Below the pieces are notes generated by a model. That model did not search any database. It saw only the letters and a list, made by a program, of their open reading frames with translations, and was not told the DNA's origin. Both the position numbers and the translations under genes were made by a program. This document shows positions 24,401-36,360 of a stretch of 64,000 nt of DNA, piece by piece (position 1 is the stretch's first letter; each line of letters opens with the position of its first letter). The DNA comes from Caprella mutica (lineage: Eukaryota > Arthropoda > Malacostraca > Amphipoda > Caprellidae), in contig CANNZV010001461.1 of the NCBI GenBank assembly GCA_947561585.1, positions 1 through 64,000 of the forward strand, given 5' to 3'.

Positions 24401-25000
24401 CTCGACATAACCGCCTTAAATGAAACTAGTTTCATGACAGGAAAGTTGGCATTTATGTTCTATCCCCCTTTTTTATCGTTCGATGTAGTCGGCGATGGCC
24501 ATTGCTTGTTGCATGCTTTCGCCCTAACATATTCCCGTACAAGGAATATATCAGGACGCACAAGTGCCATAAATACTCTTACGTTACAAAAAATGTTGAT
24601 ATCCGAGTTCCTAAACAATAGTTTAGAGAAATTTGAGTTCTTGCCGGAAGAATCAAAGAGGAACTATTTTTATCAGATAAAAAGATTTATTTTTTACAAA
24701 GACTATAATAATGATATTGTAGATATAGTTCCGCTCGCACTTGCCAAGCTTTTTAAAGTTAATCTAACCATTGGCAACATAATTGGTACGGTGAATATTT
24801 TGAATTTTAGAGAAGGTGAACCACACGACGAATTTTTAAAGCTAGTAAATTTAAGAGAACATTATTATGCGCTACTACACCCTGAACATGATAATGTTGT
24901 TGGTCTCATAAAAGCAATTAATAACAATAGTAATTTCATGGAAGATAAGAGTATCGAACAATCGGCTGATATTGAGGATTCAGTTAATATCGAAGAATAG
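21409..25000 (+). CDS. RING finger plus OTU protease-like protein (3 exons, 367 aa)
   Basis: Exons 21409-21666, 22696-22835 and 24295-25000 join in frame (258+140+706 nt). The junctions are GC|GTGAGT to TTTTCAG|GG and CA|GTAAGT to TCTCCAG|AT. The ATG follows an in-frame TGA 13 bases upstream. Residues 1-86 are basic then acidic, with no known domain. Residues 95-138 form an all-cysteine RING-type finger: C95-x2-C98-x13-C112-x-C114-x3-C118-x2-C121-x13-C135-x2-C138. It is completed only when exons 2 and 3 are spliced. An OTU cysteine-protease fold follows, with GDGHCL giving D200 and C203, and REHYYALL giving H322. RING domains recruit ubiquitin-charged E2 enzymes and OTU domains cleave ubiquitin chains, so a ubiquitin-editing role is likely but inferred. 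The C-terminus is acidic and ends at the TAG. AATAAA follows at about 25301. Confidence 0.8.
21975..22075. mobile_element. Fragment of a pogo-like MITE
   Basis: TAGTAGAATTCCTCTGTAA and a later TCTGTAGTGAAC resemble the ends of the element at 17926-18239. It lies in intron 1 of the RING-OTU gene. The far half is missing, and a minisatellite-type end starts right after it. Confidence 0.5.
22084..22150. mobile_element. Orphan end of a minisatellite-ended element
   Basis: GATTCTAGGACAATAAC followed by CCCCGCGGTC, CCCCCGTGC and CCCCCCGGAC units. It is nearly the same as the left end of the element at 28374-28990 (GATTCAAGGACAATAAC). No opposite end is visible nearby. It sits in intron 1 of the RING-OTU gene; the remainder of that intron up to 22695 is plain AT-rich sequence. 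Confidence 0.6.
23243..23615. repeat. Dispersed repeat, copy 1 of 3
   Basis: Starts ACAGACAGGACCATCTATTA and continues with CTACCAAAAT, CAAATGGTAATAAG and a TAACTCCTTAATCATTCC block. The same order is seen near 31678 and 44513. ATTTTGGTAGTAGGG near 23577 inverts the start, suggesting terminal inverted repeats. It lies in intron 2 of the RING-OTU gene (22836-24294), which otherwise shows only AT-rich sequence. Confidence 0.55.
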
Positions 25001-25300
25001 GTTGGTAAGAATGATACTTTCAATTTCGATAATGAAATGAAATTGACTAGATTCCGATGAAGATGGAACTTTATTTGCCAAAGATTTGTATAAAATAGAT
25101 AACATTTCTATGATATAATTAAGTGTTATTTTAATGTATAAGGTGTAGCTTTCTTTTATACATTTTTCACCAGTTTGGTAAATGTAAATTTTGACTTTAT
25201 AATGAAAATTCAATTCATATCAATTGGTTGTTTCCAGTTTTTTTTCATCCAATATTCGTACCCTAGACTATTTTTTAATGGTTTGTGGTATATAATTGGC

Positions 25301-25306
25301 AATAAA
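25301..25306 (+). promoter_or_regulatory. Candidate polyadenylation signal of the RING-OTU gene
   Basis: AATAAA 300 bases after the stop codon; another AATAAA lies near 25410. No other candidate terminator was seen. Confidence 0.4.
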
Positions 25307-25633
25307 TCTGTACATAAAACTTAAAATGATTCTGTATTATTTGTATAGGTACGTCATTTATAGGTCTGAAGTTATGGATGGATGTATAATTGTATATATA
25401 CTCTGAAATAAATATAAACTTGTCTATTATATCTTTTTTATTGGATCCTGTCTAAAGTTATTTGATTAAACTAGTGAAAAGAATTGGTGCAACAATCATG
25501 CTACTTCAAACAGTGTATGTTTTTTAACACTACTTGAAGTTTTAGAAGATAGTCCTAGGTTATGCTCTTCTTCTACGATCGTCTTGGTTTTTTGTATTTC
25601 TTGTGAATAAAATTTCATTCAGATGTCAGCACC

Positions 25634-26963
25634 CGTGGCCGGTAAATTCCACCGCGGAAAGCTCAACCAGGAAGATTCCACCATTTCGAAAAAAATATAC
25701 AAATAACCCGTGTATAACACTGCTAAATTTACCTTCTTGATTCTATCAACAGAAACACTAAAGTTCAGATTTTAATATTTGACACAAAAATAAAGCTTTA
25801 TTAGGTTTATATTCATTATTGAAAAGGTTAATATTAAGCAGCATAATGACAAGCAAATTGTTAGTGTCATTTCTTTAGAGTCAATTTAAATTAGCGACTT
25901 GCTGAATAGAATTATATTAATATGTTGCATAGCTAAACAAACTCTGTACGTGTAATGATTTCTATACCTTTGTGAGTTTTGAATTTATGATTTTTTACGT
26001 GTGTCTGTGGTTTCAGGTTGAAGCTAGTTAATGTACCTCAATTTACCTGCATAACTCTATGTTTAAAATTTAGTTCAAACACATTTTATTTAAACTTTAT
26101 TTTGTATTTTTTTTTTCAATAGACCTTATTAAACATTTTCAGAAAGTTTCAGCTTTGAAATTTTCTGTTTTTTATTTTTAAATTAAAATATATCGATCAT
26201 ATTTTAAATAATTATTTCGGTAGCTACGTGTCAAATTTATTTTTTAATTCCACCTTTTATCGTCGCTGATTTAAATTGAAATATGTATTGGTACATTTAA
26301 AAACTAGGGTGATAGATAATATATATAAATAAAATTTATGTTACAAACAAAATATTATCCTTAATTTCAGTTTCAACATATATATGTTTAAAGGAGAATC
26401 AAACGGAATCTAAATTGTTGGTCACTAAGGCAGTGGAACTTTATTGTTGAATTTACACGATTTGAATTTTATTAGAAATTTAATTGATTCATATTCAAAA
26501 GATTGTTTAATCTGTCTATTATTTCGTATGTTCGCCTTACCTCATCTCGTATGCCTTGACTTGACATAACATATTCTTATAATTTCTTAACTTTTTAACA
26601 TGAAATGTTATTCGGTTACCACCAAAACACATTTTTCTTTTAGCCCTTTAGCGACCAGGTGGACACTCGTGTCTCCTTTCATATAGTAGTCCCATAGGAC
26701 CAACTGGTCAAATGTGTCCTCTTCAATTCTTTTTTATAAATTAAAAATAAAAAAATTCTCATTAAATGACTGATGTCTAAACTCAAAAAAAGTTGTCAAA
26801 TATTTTATTCAAAGTCAGAAAAACAAAATAAAAGTGGCTCGCTAAAGGGTGAAATCCAGTATTATGCGGTGGAATCTTACGCAGTGGAATTTTCCGGCGG
26901 TGGAATATTCCGTGGTGGAACTTTCTGTGGTGGAATTTTCCGCGGGGGAATTTACCTAGATCC
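25634..26963. mobile_element. Minisatellite-ended element 2 (9-bp duplication GTCAGCACC)
   Basis: A 1330-bp element with exact 9-bp direct repeats GTCAGCACC at 25625-25633 and 26964-26972. The left end reads CGTGGCCGGTAAATTCC; the reverse-complemented right end reads GGATCTAGGTAAATTCC. The right terminal array (about 26862-26960) has six or seven units of GGTGGAATTTTCCGC; the left has about three degenerate units. The interior is AT-rich with no open frame. A TTAA-type MITE sits inside at 26644-26849. Confidence 0.88.
26644..26849. mobile_element. piggyBac-type MITE, 206 bp, nested
   Basis: Ends CCCTTTAGCG at both sides in inverted orientation. The flanks TTAG (26640-26643) and TGAA (26850-26853) are each one change from TTAA, the piggyBac target. 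A GGACACTCGTGTCTCC near-palindrome lies inside the left end. The same terminus occurs at 59449 with an intact TTAA. Confidence 0.65.
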
Positions 26964-27262
26964 GTCAGCACCATGTCCTTTTGCTCAGAGCAGATACTTC
27001 ACTAATGATATACCGAATTATGAATTTATAAATATAATATTTAATTTAAGTTGTATAACTTTTGTATAATAATAATATTCTATTGTCAGTAGTGAGAAGA
27101 ATATATTAGTGAAAACTTTATGAAAATTAGAAACTGTTCTGTGCAATTGTATAGTATGCAATATTATGCATATTATTGCTTTACCGAGCTGTACATATGT
27201 CGTTATTGGAAAAGCAGACGAAAGGAAATATAAATTTGAAACTTGTTTCTCTAATAATCTTC

Positions 27263-28373
27263 TAATAAAGAGCCGCGTCCGTCTGTCCGTCCGTGTGTCA
27301 CAAAATGAGTTAAACAGTCATTTTATCAACAGCGCCCCATAGGCCCCCTTCACACCTGCGTTTCTCAACGCCGCGTTAGAAATACTGCCCATGGCAAAAA
27401 TTTTAGCTGCAATTAATTTTAACGGGGCCCTTCACACTTGCGTTAGAAAAATGCAGCGTTTTTTCTAACGCAAGTGTGAAGGGCTCCGTTAGAATTAATT
27501 GCAGCTAAACTTTATGCCATGAGCAGTATTTCAAACGCGGCGTTGAGAAACGCAAGAGTGAAGGGGGCCCTAAAGTTGGTATAAAGAAAAGAAAAATAAA
27601 GAAACACTAATTGAAGAGAAAAACTAATAATTTACTGCGCTATCATTGTTACGAGAAATTGCAAGAAAATTATTAATTGAAGATATAAAAGTTTTGTCCA
27701 TAAAGAGTAAAAAATATAATTGTTGATAAATTAAATATATTGTATATAAATGTACGCATTTAAATTTAATGTTAAACATAGCGATGTAAATATGATTTAT
27801 ATATGATGTAAACATCATATATAAATAATGATATTGAACTATCGCTGATTGAACAAAAAGGTACTGTACTAGTAATAATAATTCGAATCTAATATCCCGT
27901 TTATCCGTGTGTCCCACTTCTATAAGACTTACATCTTGATTTACGCATTCTCTAGACCCAGCAATTGCATCGTACAACCATTAAGAAAAACATATTATGC
28001 AATAATATTGACACTAATTATCTAAAACTAGTACAGTACCTGTTGTTCATTCATTGAGTGTTCAATAAATATAATGGACTTAAGTTTATATTCAAATGAA
28101 CACATAATGCATACATATTAATAATAATATAATCAATTTATCAAAAATTATATTTTGTACTCTTTAGAATCAAAACTCTTATATTTCCAATTACTAATTC
28201 TCGTGTGACCCCCGTAGTAATGATACTGCAACAAATTATTAGTTTTCCTTTTCTATTACCGTTTCTTCGATTTTTCTTTTATTTACACCAACTTTATGAA
28301 GCGCTGTTGATAGAATGACTGTTTAACCCTTTTTGTGACACACGAACGGACAGACGAACGCAGCTCTTATTAT
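27263..28373. mobile_element. Foldback element with arms of about 340 bp
   Basis: Left arm from TAATAAAGAGCCGCGTCCG and right arm ending CGCAGCTCTTATTAT are inverted copies. Both contain CTGTCCGT(C/T)CGTGTGTCAC, AACAGTCATT(T/C)TATCAAC and, near the centre, GGTACTGTACTAGT. A palindromic MITE has inserted in the left arm and a minisatellite-ended element in the outer right end. A minus frame at 27624-27977 falls in the arm and loop and has no recognisable domain. Confidence 0.8.
27342..27570. mobile_element. Palindromic MITE, 229 bp, TA duplication
   Basis: Almost the whole element folds on itself. Its ends are GGCCCCCTTCACACCTGCG and CGCAAGAGTGAAGGGGGCC, and its middle is GCGTTAGAAAAATGCAGCG with TTTTTTCTAACGCAAGTG. 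The uninterrupted copy of the target in the other arm of the host foldback reads GCTTCATAAAGTTGG. This shows a TA that is now duplicated at 27340-27341 and 27571-27572. Confidence 0.9.
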
Positions 28374-28990
28374 GATTCAAGGACAATAACTTCCCGTGCA
28401 AAAAAAAACCCACGGTCAAAAAAAACCGTGCAATATACCCCCCGGACAAAAAAAACCGTGCAATAAACCCCCCGGACAAGAACCCTCCAAGCAAAAAATC
28501 CCCTGTACAAAAGACCCCCGGTCTATATAAATAGCATAATTCATTTCTATTAATATACTAAACATTATTCAATGAGAACCAATAATTATTACATTTTCTT
28601 CGAAAATGAGACTAAATATTTTGCAAAATAAGGTACACCCAATTACCTATTTTATAGTAAAAATAAGTACAGTATACATTTTGTCACTATCAAACCTGGA
28701 TGGGGGGGAAGCCCCCAAACCCCCCCCCCCCCCCCCCAACTGGACCGCTAACCTAACCTTAGGTGCACAATATCTCTTTATATTTATAACATATAGTAAT
28801 TTTATTATTAAAAAAGTAATGAAAATTAATAAAATTTAATTAGGCTATTTATATCGACCGGGGGTTTTTTGCTTGGGGAGTTCTTGTCCGGGAGGTTTAT
28901 TGCATGGTTTTTTTTTGTCCGGGGGGTATATTGCACGGGGGTTTTTTGACCGCGGAGGTTTTTTGGACGGGGGGTTATTGTCCTGTCACC
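28374..28990. mobile_element. Minisatellite-ended element 3 (9-bp duplication TCTTATTAT)
   Basis: A 617-bp element with exact 9-bp direct repeats TCTTATTAT at 28365-28373 and 28991-28999. The left end is GATTCAAGGACAATAAC and the reverse-complemented right end GGTGACAGGACAATAAC. Both are followed by units such as CCCCCCGGACAAAAAA and CCGTGCAATAAACCC. The centre carries a run of about 18 C at 28720-28737. It inserted into the outer right end of the foldback element at 27263-28373. Confidence 0.88.
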
Positions 28991-29220
28991 TCTTATTATA
29001 TTGTATAGATTGAATTTATATTTTGTCTTTTGAGAGATTTTTTGTTCAATCAGAATATGTGTATCCATTATACATACTTGCATTGAAATATAATTTAGAT
29101 TCATTAACAGGTACTATATAGTAACATTATTTATTGGAGAGTATTTTGAGATATTTAGCAATTTAAGAGAAATTTAAAAATCTTTGGAGACAAATTGCAC
29201 CAAAAATTAAATATATGGTA

Positions 29221-29530
29221 CAGGCAGAACCCGTTTTAAATATAAAATCGTAACTCACATTAACTTAGAAATTGATCTTAAAGCAGGGGAAACCCCGCTT
29301 TAAGTTTAAGCATTGTTACTCCAATCTTTTCGTTTTCTATTAACAAAAATGAAAGAACGTTTTATATGGTACACTAGTATTATGTAGCATATTTTGTGTG
29401 GTTCCTTCAATGTAAATAAAATAGTTTAAAAGTAATATTCCGTATAACTGACGTAAGTAAGCTCAGGGTCAACTCCGCTTTAACTCATGCTGTTATAAAA
29501 GTGGGGTCTACTTCAAGCGGGGTCTACCTG
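29221..29530. mobile_element. pogo-like MITE, 310 bp
   Basis: Left end CAGGCAGAACCCGTTTTAAA; reverse-complemented right end CAGGTAGACCCCGCTTGAAG. A TA duplication is at 29219-29220 and 29531-29532. A subterminal GGGGAAACCCCGCTT / AAGTGGGGTCTACTT pair lies further in. Confidence 0.75.
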
Positions 29531-29532
29531 TA

Positions 29533-31677
29533 ATGGAGATTGGCTCATGCTTTTTGACTGAGTGCATGCTTTGCAGTCTGGATGGAAGCTGGTAGCGTAG
29601 GAGAAAATTAGATATTTTTCACTATTTAGCGAGTAACGGAGTAAGGACATACTTCATTACCATTTACGTGGGGAGTCTGTGACTGTGACTTGTGAGTTGG
29701 TACAAGACTGGAGACTATATTTATTGGAAAATTATCAATTTCAAGTTGTTGGTGCAATTTTATGAAGGAGACATTCACAAATGAGCAAGTCAATTGTCAT
29801 AAAGATTGTTGTGAACTGAGCCAATAGAGTAAGTTCTTAATTATCGGTCAGTTCAATCATTTTCTATCCATGAATCATGATACCTGGATGGTATCAGGGA
29901 TACCAATTCAAAAAATAGTTAAATTTGAAAATGTGGAAAAGGACAAGAACTTACCCTATTTATTTTAGGTAAGTTTGTGACAAAGAGAAAGAGTTTAGTA
30001 AGTATACCTAACTTAATTAACTAATTAGTTACTACCTAGGTGAGCTAATTATTTGCAGAATTTAACATACATATTCTGAAAAAAGGTTTAACTTTCTTAG
30101 TATATTCTACAGACTATAAATAAATTAATAAGTAACGACTATTGAAAAATTATACAGGAACACAAGTGTGCCACTTCTGTGTGTTCAGGGCTCATGGAAG
30201 TGTCGACACACACTTTATGAGCGGCACACACAAAAAGAGTGATCGCTCCGGGAGCGAATGCATCTGTGCCACTGCGGTGTGCTGGAGTTGTACATATAGC
30301 GTATAATTACTCTAGTAGTTTTCATAGGTATCAGGATTACTAAATTAAATAAAGTTATTACTAATATAAAAGTTTACATTCACGATATAAATATTAAAAT
30401 TGTGTATATGAGTCGCAACAAAGCCTGTAAAATTCAACAGTAAAAATTTAGAAATTAAATCTACGGAAAGGTAAATGTCATTTAAAAAAGGAAAACATCA
30501 TTACAAAATGAATTTTATAAAAAACACAGTTGAAATATTTAATTCAATGATCAAGATACAGCATACTGCATAAGAGTCTGAATTGTCCAGTTGAAAAGCA
30601 TGCATAATCAGTCTCCAAATATTCAATTTTTGGGGCAATTTCTCTCCAAATATTTTCCAATTTCCAAAAAATCTCAAAAATATCTCCAATAATTACATGT
30701 TAGCATAGGAATTAATTGGAAAATTGAAGCCGGATATTGCAGAAGTCCAATTTCTAGGCCTCAACAGTCACCGGATATACTTCATCCATCTTTTGCAGAC
30801 TGGTGAATTAATACCCCTGCCAGGTCATACAGCGACTACATTAAAAGTATCACGTTACTAAGATTTCATGTCACAAAAATTTAAAAGACGTGTTTTCTAC
30901 AAGTCTAATGTTATTCCTAGAGGAAAATTAACTGTATTAAATCTCGAAAACGAAGCATTTCCACCACCCAGTCTGTGATGAATGTTTCCACAGACCCCAG
31001 TCTGTATTTCATGGTATATTCATCTGAATTGTGGGTGGAATTTTTCCCCTTTAAAAATAATATTTAGCAAAGTCGGTGGATTTTTAGGTATCAATTCCTA
31101 TGTCACCATTAATTTTTGGTGGCTTGATAGGAAAATGTTAGTGGATCAGCCAAATATGTTGGTGAATTACAATGTTCGGAAATGTGACCATGTTTGGAAA
31201 ATGGTACCTATAATAGAAATACAAATGAGGTAAATCAAGGAAAATCTGAAGTAATACATGAATTTTTTGGTAATTATTAAAGTTTCCTGTATCTATGTAG
31301 AATAAAACTGAACTGTCTACGCCTAAATACAACGCTTATTTTGTTAATTTGAAATCAATTTATCATTGGGTACCATTTCCACGAAAATATCGTTATCAAA
31401 ATAATAAGTGTTTTTCTAATAATATTTGAAGAGTTTCATTATATATTAAACTTTTTTAACCATCTACAATCATACTATTATTGCACATATGAACATCATA
31501 CGGATTTCTTGTTCTTCAAATTTCTAATTTCCAAGTTGTAACGATGATTTTTTCTCTCAAGGTGAAAAATTTCAAATTTAATTTTGTTCCAATATAATCG
31601 CAAAAAAATATTTTGTTAATTTTATTCGTTGAATTAAATTTCAAAATTTTGTGAATAATACAAATTATAAATTAATG
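29533..31677. other. Non-coding stretch
   Basis: About 2.1 kb. A GC-richer patch at about 30165-30300 contains several GTGTG and CACAC inverted words but no RNA gene I can recognise. The frames present are short and low-complexity. Confidence 0.4.
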
Positions 31678-31860
31678 ACAGGCACACCCCGCTCGTATTA
31701 CCAAATCACGACTCAATCTTATTACCTATGGTAATATGATCGAGGGAAATGCTGACTTTCCCCAGTCTTATTACCATTTTGGTAATAACTTATAATTGTT
31801 ACTCCTTAGTTAAATATTTATTCTAATTTTTATGAGTTGTAATAAAAAACTGTTCTAAGA
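31678..31860. repeat. Dispersed repeat, copy 2 of 3
   Basis: GACAGGCACACCCCGCTCGT, then ATTACC, TATGGTAATATG, TTTTGGTAATAACTT and GTTACTCCTTAGTTAAAT, the same order as near 23243 and 44513. Confidence 0.5.
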
Positions 31861-32240
31861 TTTCGAGTAAGCATATTAAATAGTGTTAGTTAATTCTGAG
31901 ATGAAAATTTGATATAATAAAGATTTAAAATTTAACCATAGCTTAATTTTTGAGTTATGCAAATATAACAAGATGGAAAATGAGTAAATAAATTAAATAT
32001 TTTCAAAGAAACACAATAATTATTTAAAGGGAAAATTTAATAATTAAGTATTCTCATATTAATGTTCTTATTATTTTAATTTTCTCATATTTTCAGTCCA
32101 ACCAAGCCACTCATTGCAACCAATATTAGGTAACAATAATTAGGACAGATTATTAACTTAAAGAATGTAACCATGATACTCACAGGAATATAGTTTAAAA
32201 ATACAGAATTTTACTTGCAGCAATTTTATCCATATTGTAT

Positions 32241-32470
32241 TAAAATGACTAGTTTACTCTCCCATTAAAAATAACGAAATTTCATATTGTACCTTGAATT
32301 ATTCAATTTTTACGAATTAATTTATTTTTCTGCTTAAACTGATCTATTTTATATATAAAATAGATAAGTTTATTGAGAAAAATATATTAATACGTAAAAG
32401 AATTTGAATAATTCAAGGTATAATATGAAATTTCGTTATTTTTAATGGGAGAATACACTAGTCATTTTAT
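32241..32470. repeat. Imperfect palindrome of 230 bp (foldback MITE)
   Basis: Left arm TAAAATGACTAG, then CTCCCATTAAAAATAACG and ACCTTGAATTATTCAA, returns inverted on the right with the centre at TATTTTATATATAAAATA. The outer 70 bp of the arms match better than the inner part. A target duplication was not resolved. Confidence 0.8.
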
Positions 32471-34244
32471 AGTTCCTTGGTTGGTTGGTTATAGTTCGTC
32501 CGTTATAAGCATTCAGTAATTAAATATAAGAACATTCAGTATAGTTATGATACTGCAAATTAAATATTTTTATTCAAATTTGTATTATTTGTTCTTCTAT
32601 TCGCAGTATACATATAATCACATATTATTCTTATTAAAACCAATATGTTGAATCAATATATTTTATATACCGCCATGGAGTTTCTCACAGGTCCAGCTAG
32701 TTCTAATTATCATCCTATTCTCAGAATTTCTGAAGTCCGTCTAATTAGCTATGGTTCCAATTTACTCCTAATACCAAAATATCTAAGATGGCAGAGTGAA
32801 TAGCGTGGGACACTTCAATACCTTCCATCAACCAGATAATTAATGAATGTATATCTAGTCAAAAAATTAATATATAGTGATAATTGAATAAGCAGATGAA
32901 AATATATCGTTTTAATAAATAAATTCATGTGGTGAGAAAAAAGCACGCGGAAGCTGGTATCCGTCAATTTACTCGTCAATTCTAAGTATTGTATGTTTGG
33001 AACTCTTATACAAAAAAATCGGGTTAGATGTCTACAAGACGTATTATATCATCCATATTAAGTATTGCCCCAATTAAGTCTCAAATCCTAAAAAGCAAAG
33101 ATCTGGTCGAATAATGAATAATTGAAGGTTTATATATGTACAATAATGACTAAACTTCAGTTATATATAACACTGTTCTCATTTTAACTACCATCTACCT
33201 TTCTTTACCTGGTACTCCAAATTCATAAATCACTTACCTACTAGTTTTTTTTTTCGTTTCTACTGGATTATGGTCAGATTCACATTGTGACGAAACCTTT
33301 CATATTATTGTTTGAAACGTCACGCGGTGTTAATCTCTTCGAAAATATTAGATAGCTGTCAAACGTCTTCTTCATTCTTCGTGTAGTTACGAGAACATCC
33401 TGGTATTTAGTTCCGTATTTAAAATTTCTGCGGTTTTTAACATATAGATGTGTAAGTTTAGTCTAAACAGAGTAGAAAAAATTGTTTTTCATTGGAAGCT
33501 GGTACTACCTAAATAATATGAATATTTTGAACCTTTGAAAAATATCAATCGAACCAATAATAATAACTATATCCTAATTAATGAATATAAGTACCTTATT
33601 AACGACATCAGAAATTAATGTTATTGTCATATTAACATTCACTTTTATTAATGATATAAAACCTTCGAGAAATTCATAAATAATAGCCAAGCTAATCTTT
33701 TGTTCATGTTATTGTTGAATTTATTTTATTGTTCTGTTTTCAAATTCGATGATTGACCACAAAAATGTACACTAGACGCTACAAAAATAGCTATGATGAT
33801 ATTTGTACAGTTTTACCATTACCACATTTAATCATAATGATGCACTTGAATTAGCTTTGGTAAATTAGAATTTATTATGTAAGTTTGAATTACAGGAAAA
33901 TGAAATAGTCAGTTTCTTAACGTGAATATCAACACTCTACTATTTTCTCAGATAGTACGTAGCTGACCAGGAACTATCTTCTCAGTTCTAACCTCCTCCT
34001 TTGTTGAATGTTTACCACCGATATCCTAATTCTACAGCTTCTATAACCACACGCTGTGGCTTTCGATTCATTAATAACCTGTCCAATAAAATATCATGAC
34101 CTTCGAAACAATTTGATATATATTTACTTCTATATTTTCATATTAAACAATAAATAATATAATTTGTCCTCGTGCCGCTAATATTAAAAATAAATATTGT
34201 GTAATATTTGTCTTAGTTGATATGGAATACTTTGAATTTCGATA
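32471..34244. other. AT-rich non-coding stretch
   Basis: About 1.8 kb with no credible gene or defined repeat. Confidence 0.4.
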
Positions 34245-34945
34245 GGTGGTGTACCATAAAAAAAAGGTGTACCAAAAACATGGTGTACCAAAAACCTGGT
34301 GTACCAAAAACATGGTGTACCAAAAACATGGTGTACCAAAAACATGGTGTACCATAAAAATAAGGTGTACCAAAAATCATGGTGTACCAAAAACATGGTG
34401 TACCGAAAAACATGGTGTACCAAAAACATGGTGTACCAAAAACATGGTGTACCAAAAACATGGTGTACCGAAAAACATGGTGTACCAAAAACATGGTGTA
34501 CCAAAAACATGGTGTACCAAAAACATGGTGCACCAAAAACATGGTGTACCAAAAACATGGTGCACCAAAAACATGGTGTACCAAAAAATAGTGAATCAAA
34601 AAACATGATGTGCCATAAAACATGCTGTACCAAAAAACATGGTGTACCAAATAAATTATGTATAAAAAATGGTGTACCAAAAAACATGGTGTACCTAAAA
34701 CATGCTGTACCAAAATGATGGTGTACCAAGAAATATGGTGTACCAAAAAAACGATGTACCAAAAAACATAGTGCGCCAATAGAAATTGTGTACCAAATAA
34801 AATGGTGTACTAAAAAAATGGTGTACCAAAAAAATTGTGTACCAAAAAAATGGTGTACCAAAAAAATTGTGTACCAAAAAACTGGTGTACCAAAAAATAT
34901 TGTACCAAAAAATGGTATACCAAAAAACATGATGTAGCAAAATAA
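34245..34945. repeat. 16-bp minisatellite GTGTACCAAAAACATG
   Basis: About 42 units in one orientation. Units 34262-34590 are nearly identical; later ones drift (GTGTACCAAAAAAATG, GTGCGCCAATAGAAAT). The left edge CGATAGGTGGTGTACC loosely resembles the ends of the minisatellite-ended elements, but no opposite arm exists. Long open frames on both strands here are artefacts of the repeat. Confidence 0.93.
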
Positions 34946-35081
34946 TGGATACATACTTCGAATTACAAGAAAGTGTATATTTTTAAACACACAGTGAAAT
35001 GGAATACCATTGCACTCAAAGGCAACTAATTGTGATTGGAGAATAATATTCTAAAACATTCAAATTGATTAGCATTGTCTC

Positions 35082-35170
35082 GGGTCTAATGTAAAATCCC
35101 CCGGAGGGAAATATTCCGCTCGGAAATATTTTACCGGAAAACTACACGGAAAATATCTTCAGAGGAAAGA
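35082..35170. mobile_element. Possible orphan minisatellite-type end
   Basis: GGGTCTAATGTAAAATCCCC followed by about four loosely repeated GGAAATATT(C/T)C units. The start resembles GGGTCTAGGAAAATT of element 1. No right end or duplication was found. Confidence 0.4.
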
Positions 35171-36351
35171 ATATTATTTCTTTTGTTGTAAATACGTAGA
35201 TTCATGATATTCTAATCGAAAATAATTTAAAAAAATGTTCTCACTTTAAGTATAAACTATACTTTTTTCACGATCGAACTCTATCGGGGGAATGGGGGGG
35301 GCACCTCCCCCACTATAGCCGATCCACTGACCTGATCTAAGGTCATGGATTGAGGATACGTATTACTATCAATAGACAAAACAGCCACGAAGATGTTTTC
35401 TGGGGTATGGTTTCCAGGAGAAATTATTGTTTGGGCAGAGGGCCGTTGATTGGGGCAACTAAATAAATTTACCTTAGTTTAATTTGTTGTATTTTAGGGT
35501 TATTCTAGATAATGCGAGATTATGCATCAGATATTAGTAACTATTAACAATTGAATAGCTATTAATGAATTTAATAACAGTTATTCTCATGCCGTTTTAT
35601 AAATATTGTGAAGTATTATAGACTTTAATTGACTTAAATAACTATATAATGACTATATACTTTAGAGCATAATAACTATTTCAATTTTCAAATTTTAATA
35701 ATAACTATTTTATAACTTGTTTCAAAATGTTCATTCAAGACAGAACATTTATTCTTTAATTTCGGTATTTAAGAGGTCTTAAAAATTTCTCTCACAAATT
35801 ATTTCATATAGTATAAATTTTTTCACAGACTATACATTTTTCGTATTTGTTCTTAACGATCTTGCTAAATCTTTCCGGTAGTTCCTTCGCCAGCTCTGTT
35901 TCACGCTGTGCCCATGGCTTGTACCTACAGACTTGGGAAGAATTAGTGCCATTTAAATATTACTTATGCACAATTTCATTGCATCCTTAACATTTGGAAA
36001 AACTGTAATTGAAGTATATATATTGGCCTAAATTTTATATTTTAAATGTGAAATTAATAGTTTTAAAATTGTATAATTATTACGTATGCCCAATATTATA
36101 ATATTATTGAAAGGGTGTTTGTTATTTTAGCATATATTTTTGTTTTCACTTTCATAGACTGTACTTTAATTATTATTTCCAAATGTTCAGAAGATCCTCT
36201 TTTCGAGGATTAAATAATAACAATATCTGTTAATCCATGTTTAAGACTATGAAAATCTATGTAAATCCATACTCAAGACAATGAAAATCTAGTTTAGGAT
36301 TTTGTATTACTGGTAGAGACTGGTATTTAGTGAGAAGAGAAAGATGCTAAC
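35171..36351. other. Non-coding stretch
   Basis: About 1.2 kb; a G/C-rich patch GGGGGAATGGGGGGGGCACC sits near 35285. No gene. Confidence 0.4.
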
Positions 36352-36360
36352 AAACGTCCT

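Noticed and set aside
27624..27977. 117-codon minus frame with hydrophobic segments
   Set aside because: It lies in the arm and loop of a foldback element, is AT-driven, and has no motif.
30165..30300. GC-richer patch considered as an RNA gene
   Set aside because: I could not draw a tRNA cloverleaf or any conserved RNA box; only loose GTGTG/CACAC inverted words.
29533..34244. Search for exons linking the two genes
   Set aside because: No frame with splice sites and protein-like composition was found; the frames present are short and AT-driven.
34184..34990. Long open frames on both strands (up to 268 codons, FGTPCFWYTMFLVHHV type)
   Set aside because: They are translations of the 16-bp GTGTACCAAAAACATG array; a stop-free unit yields frames on both strands.
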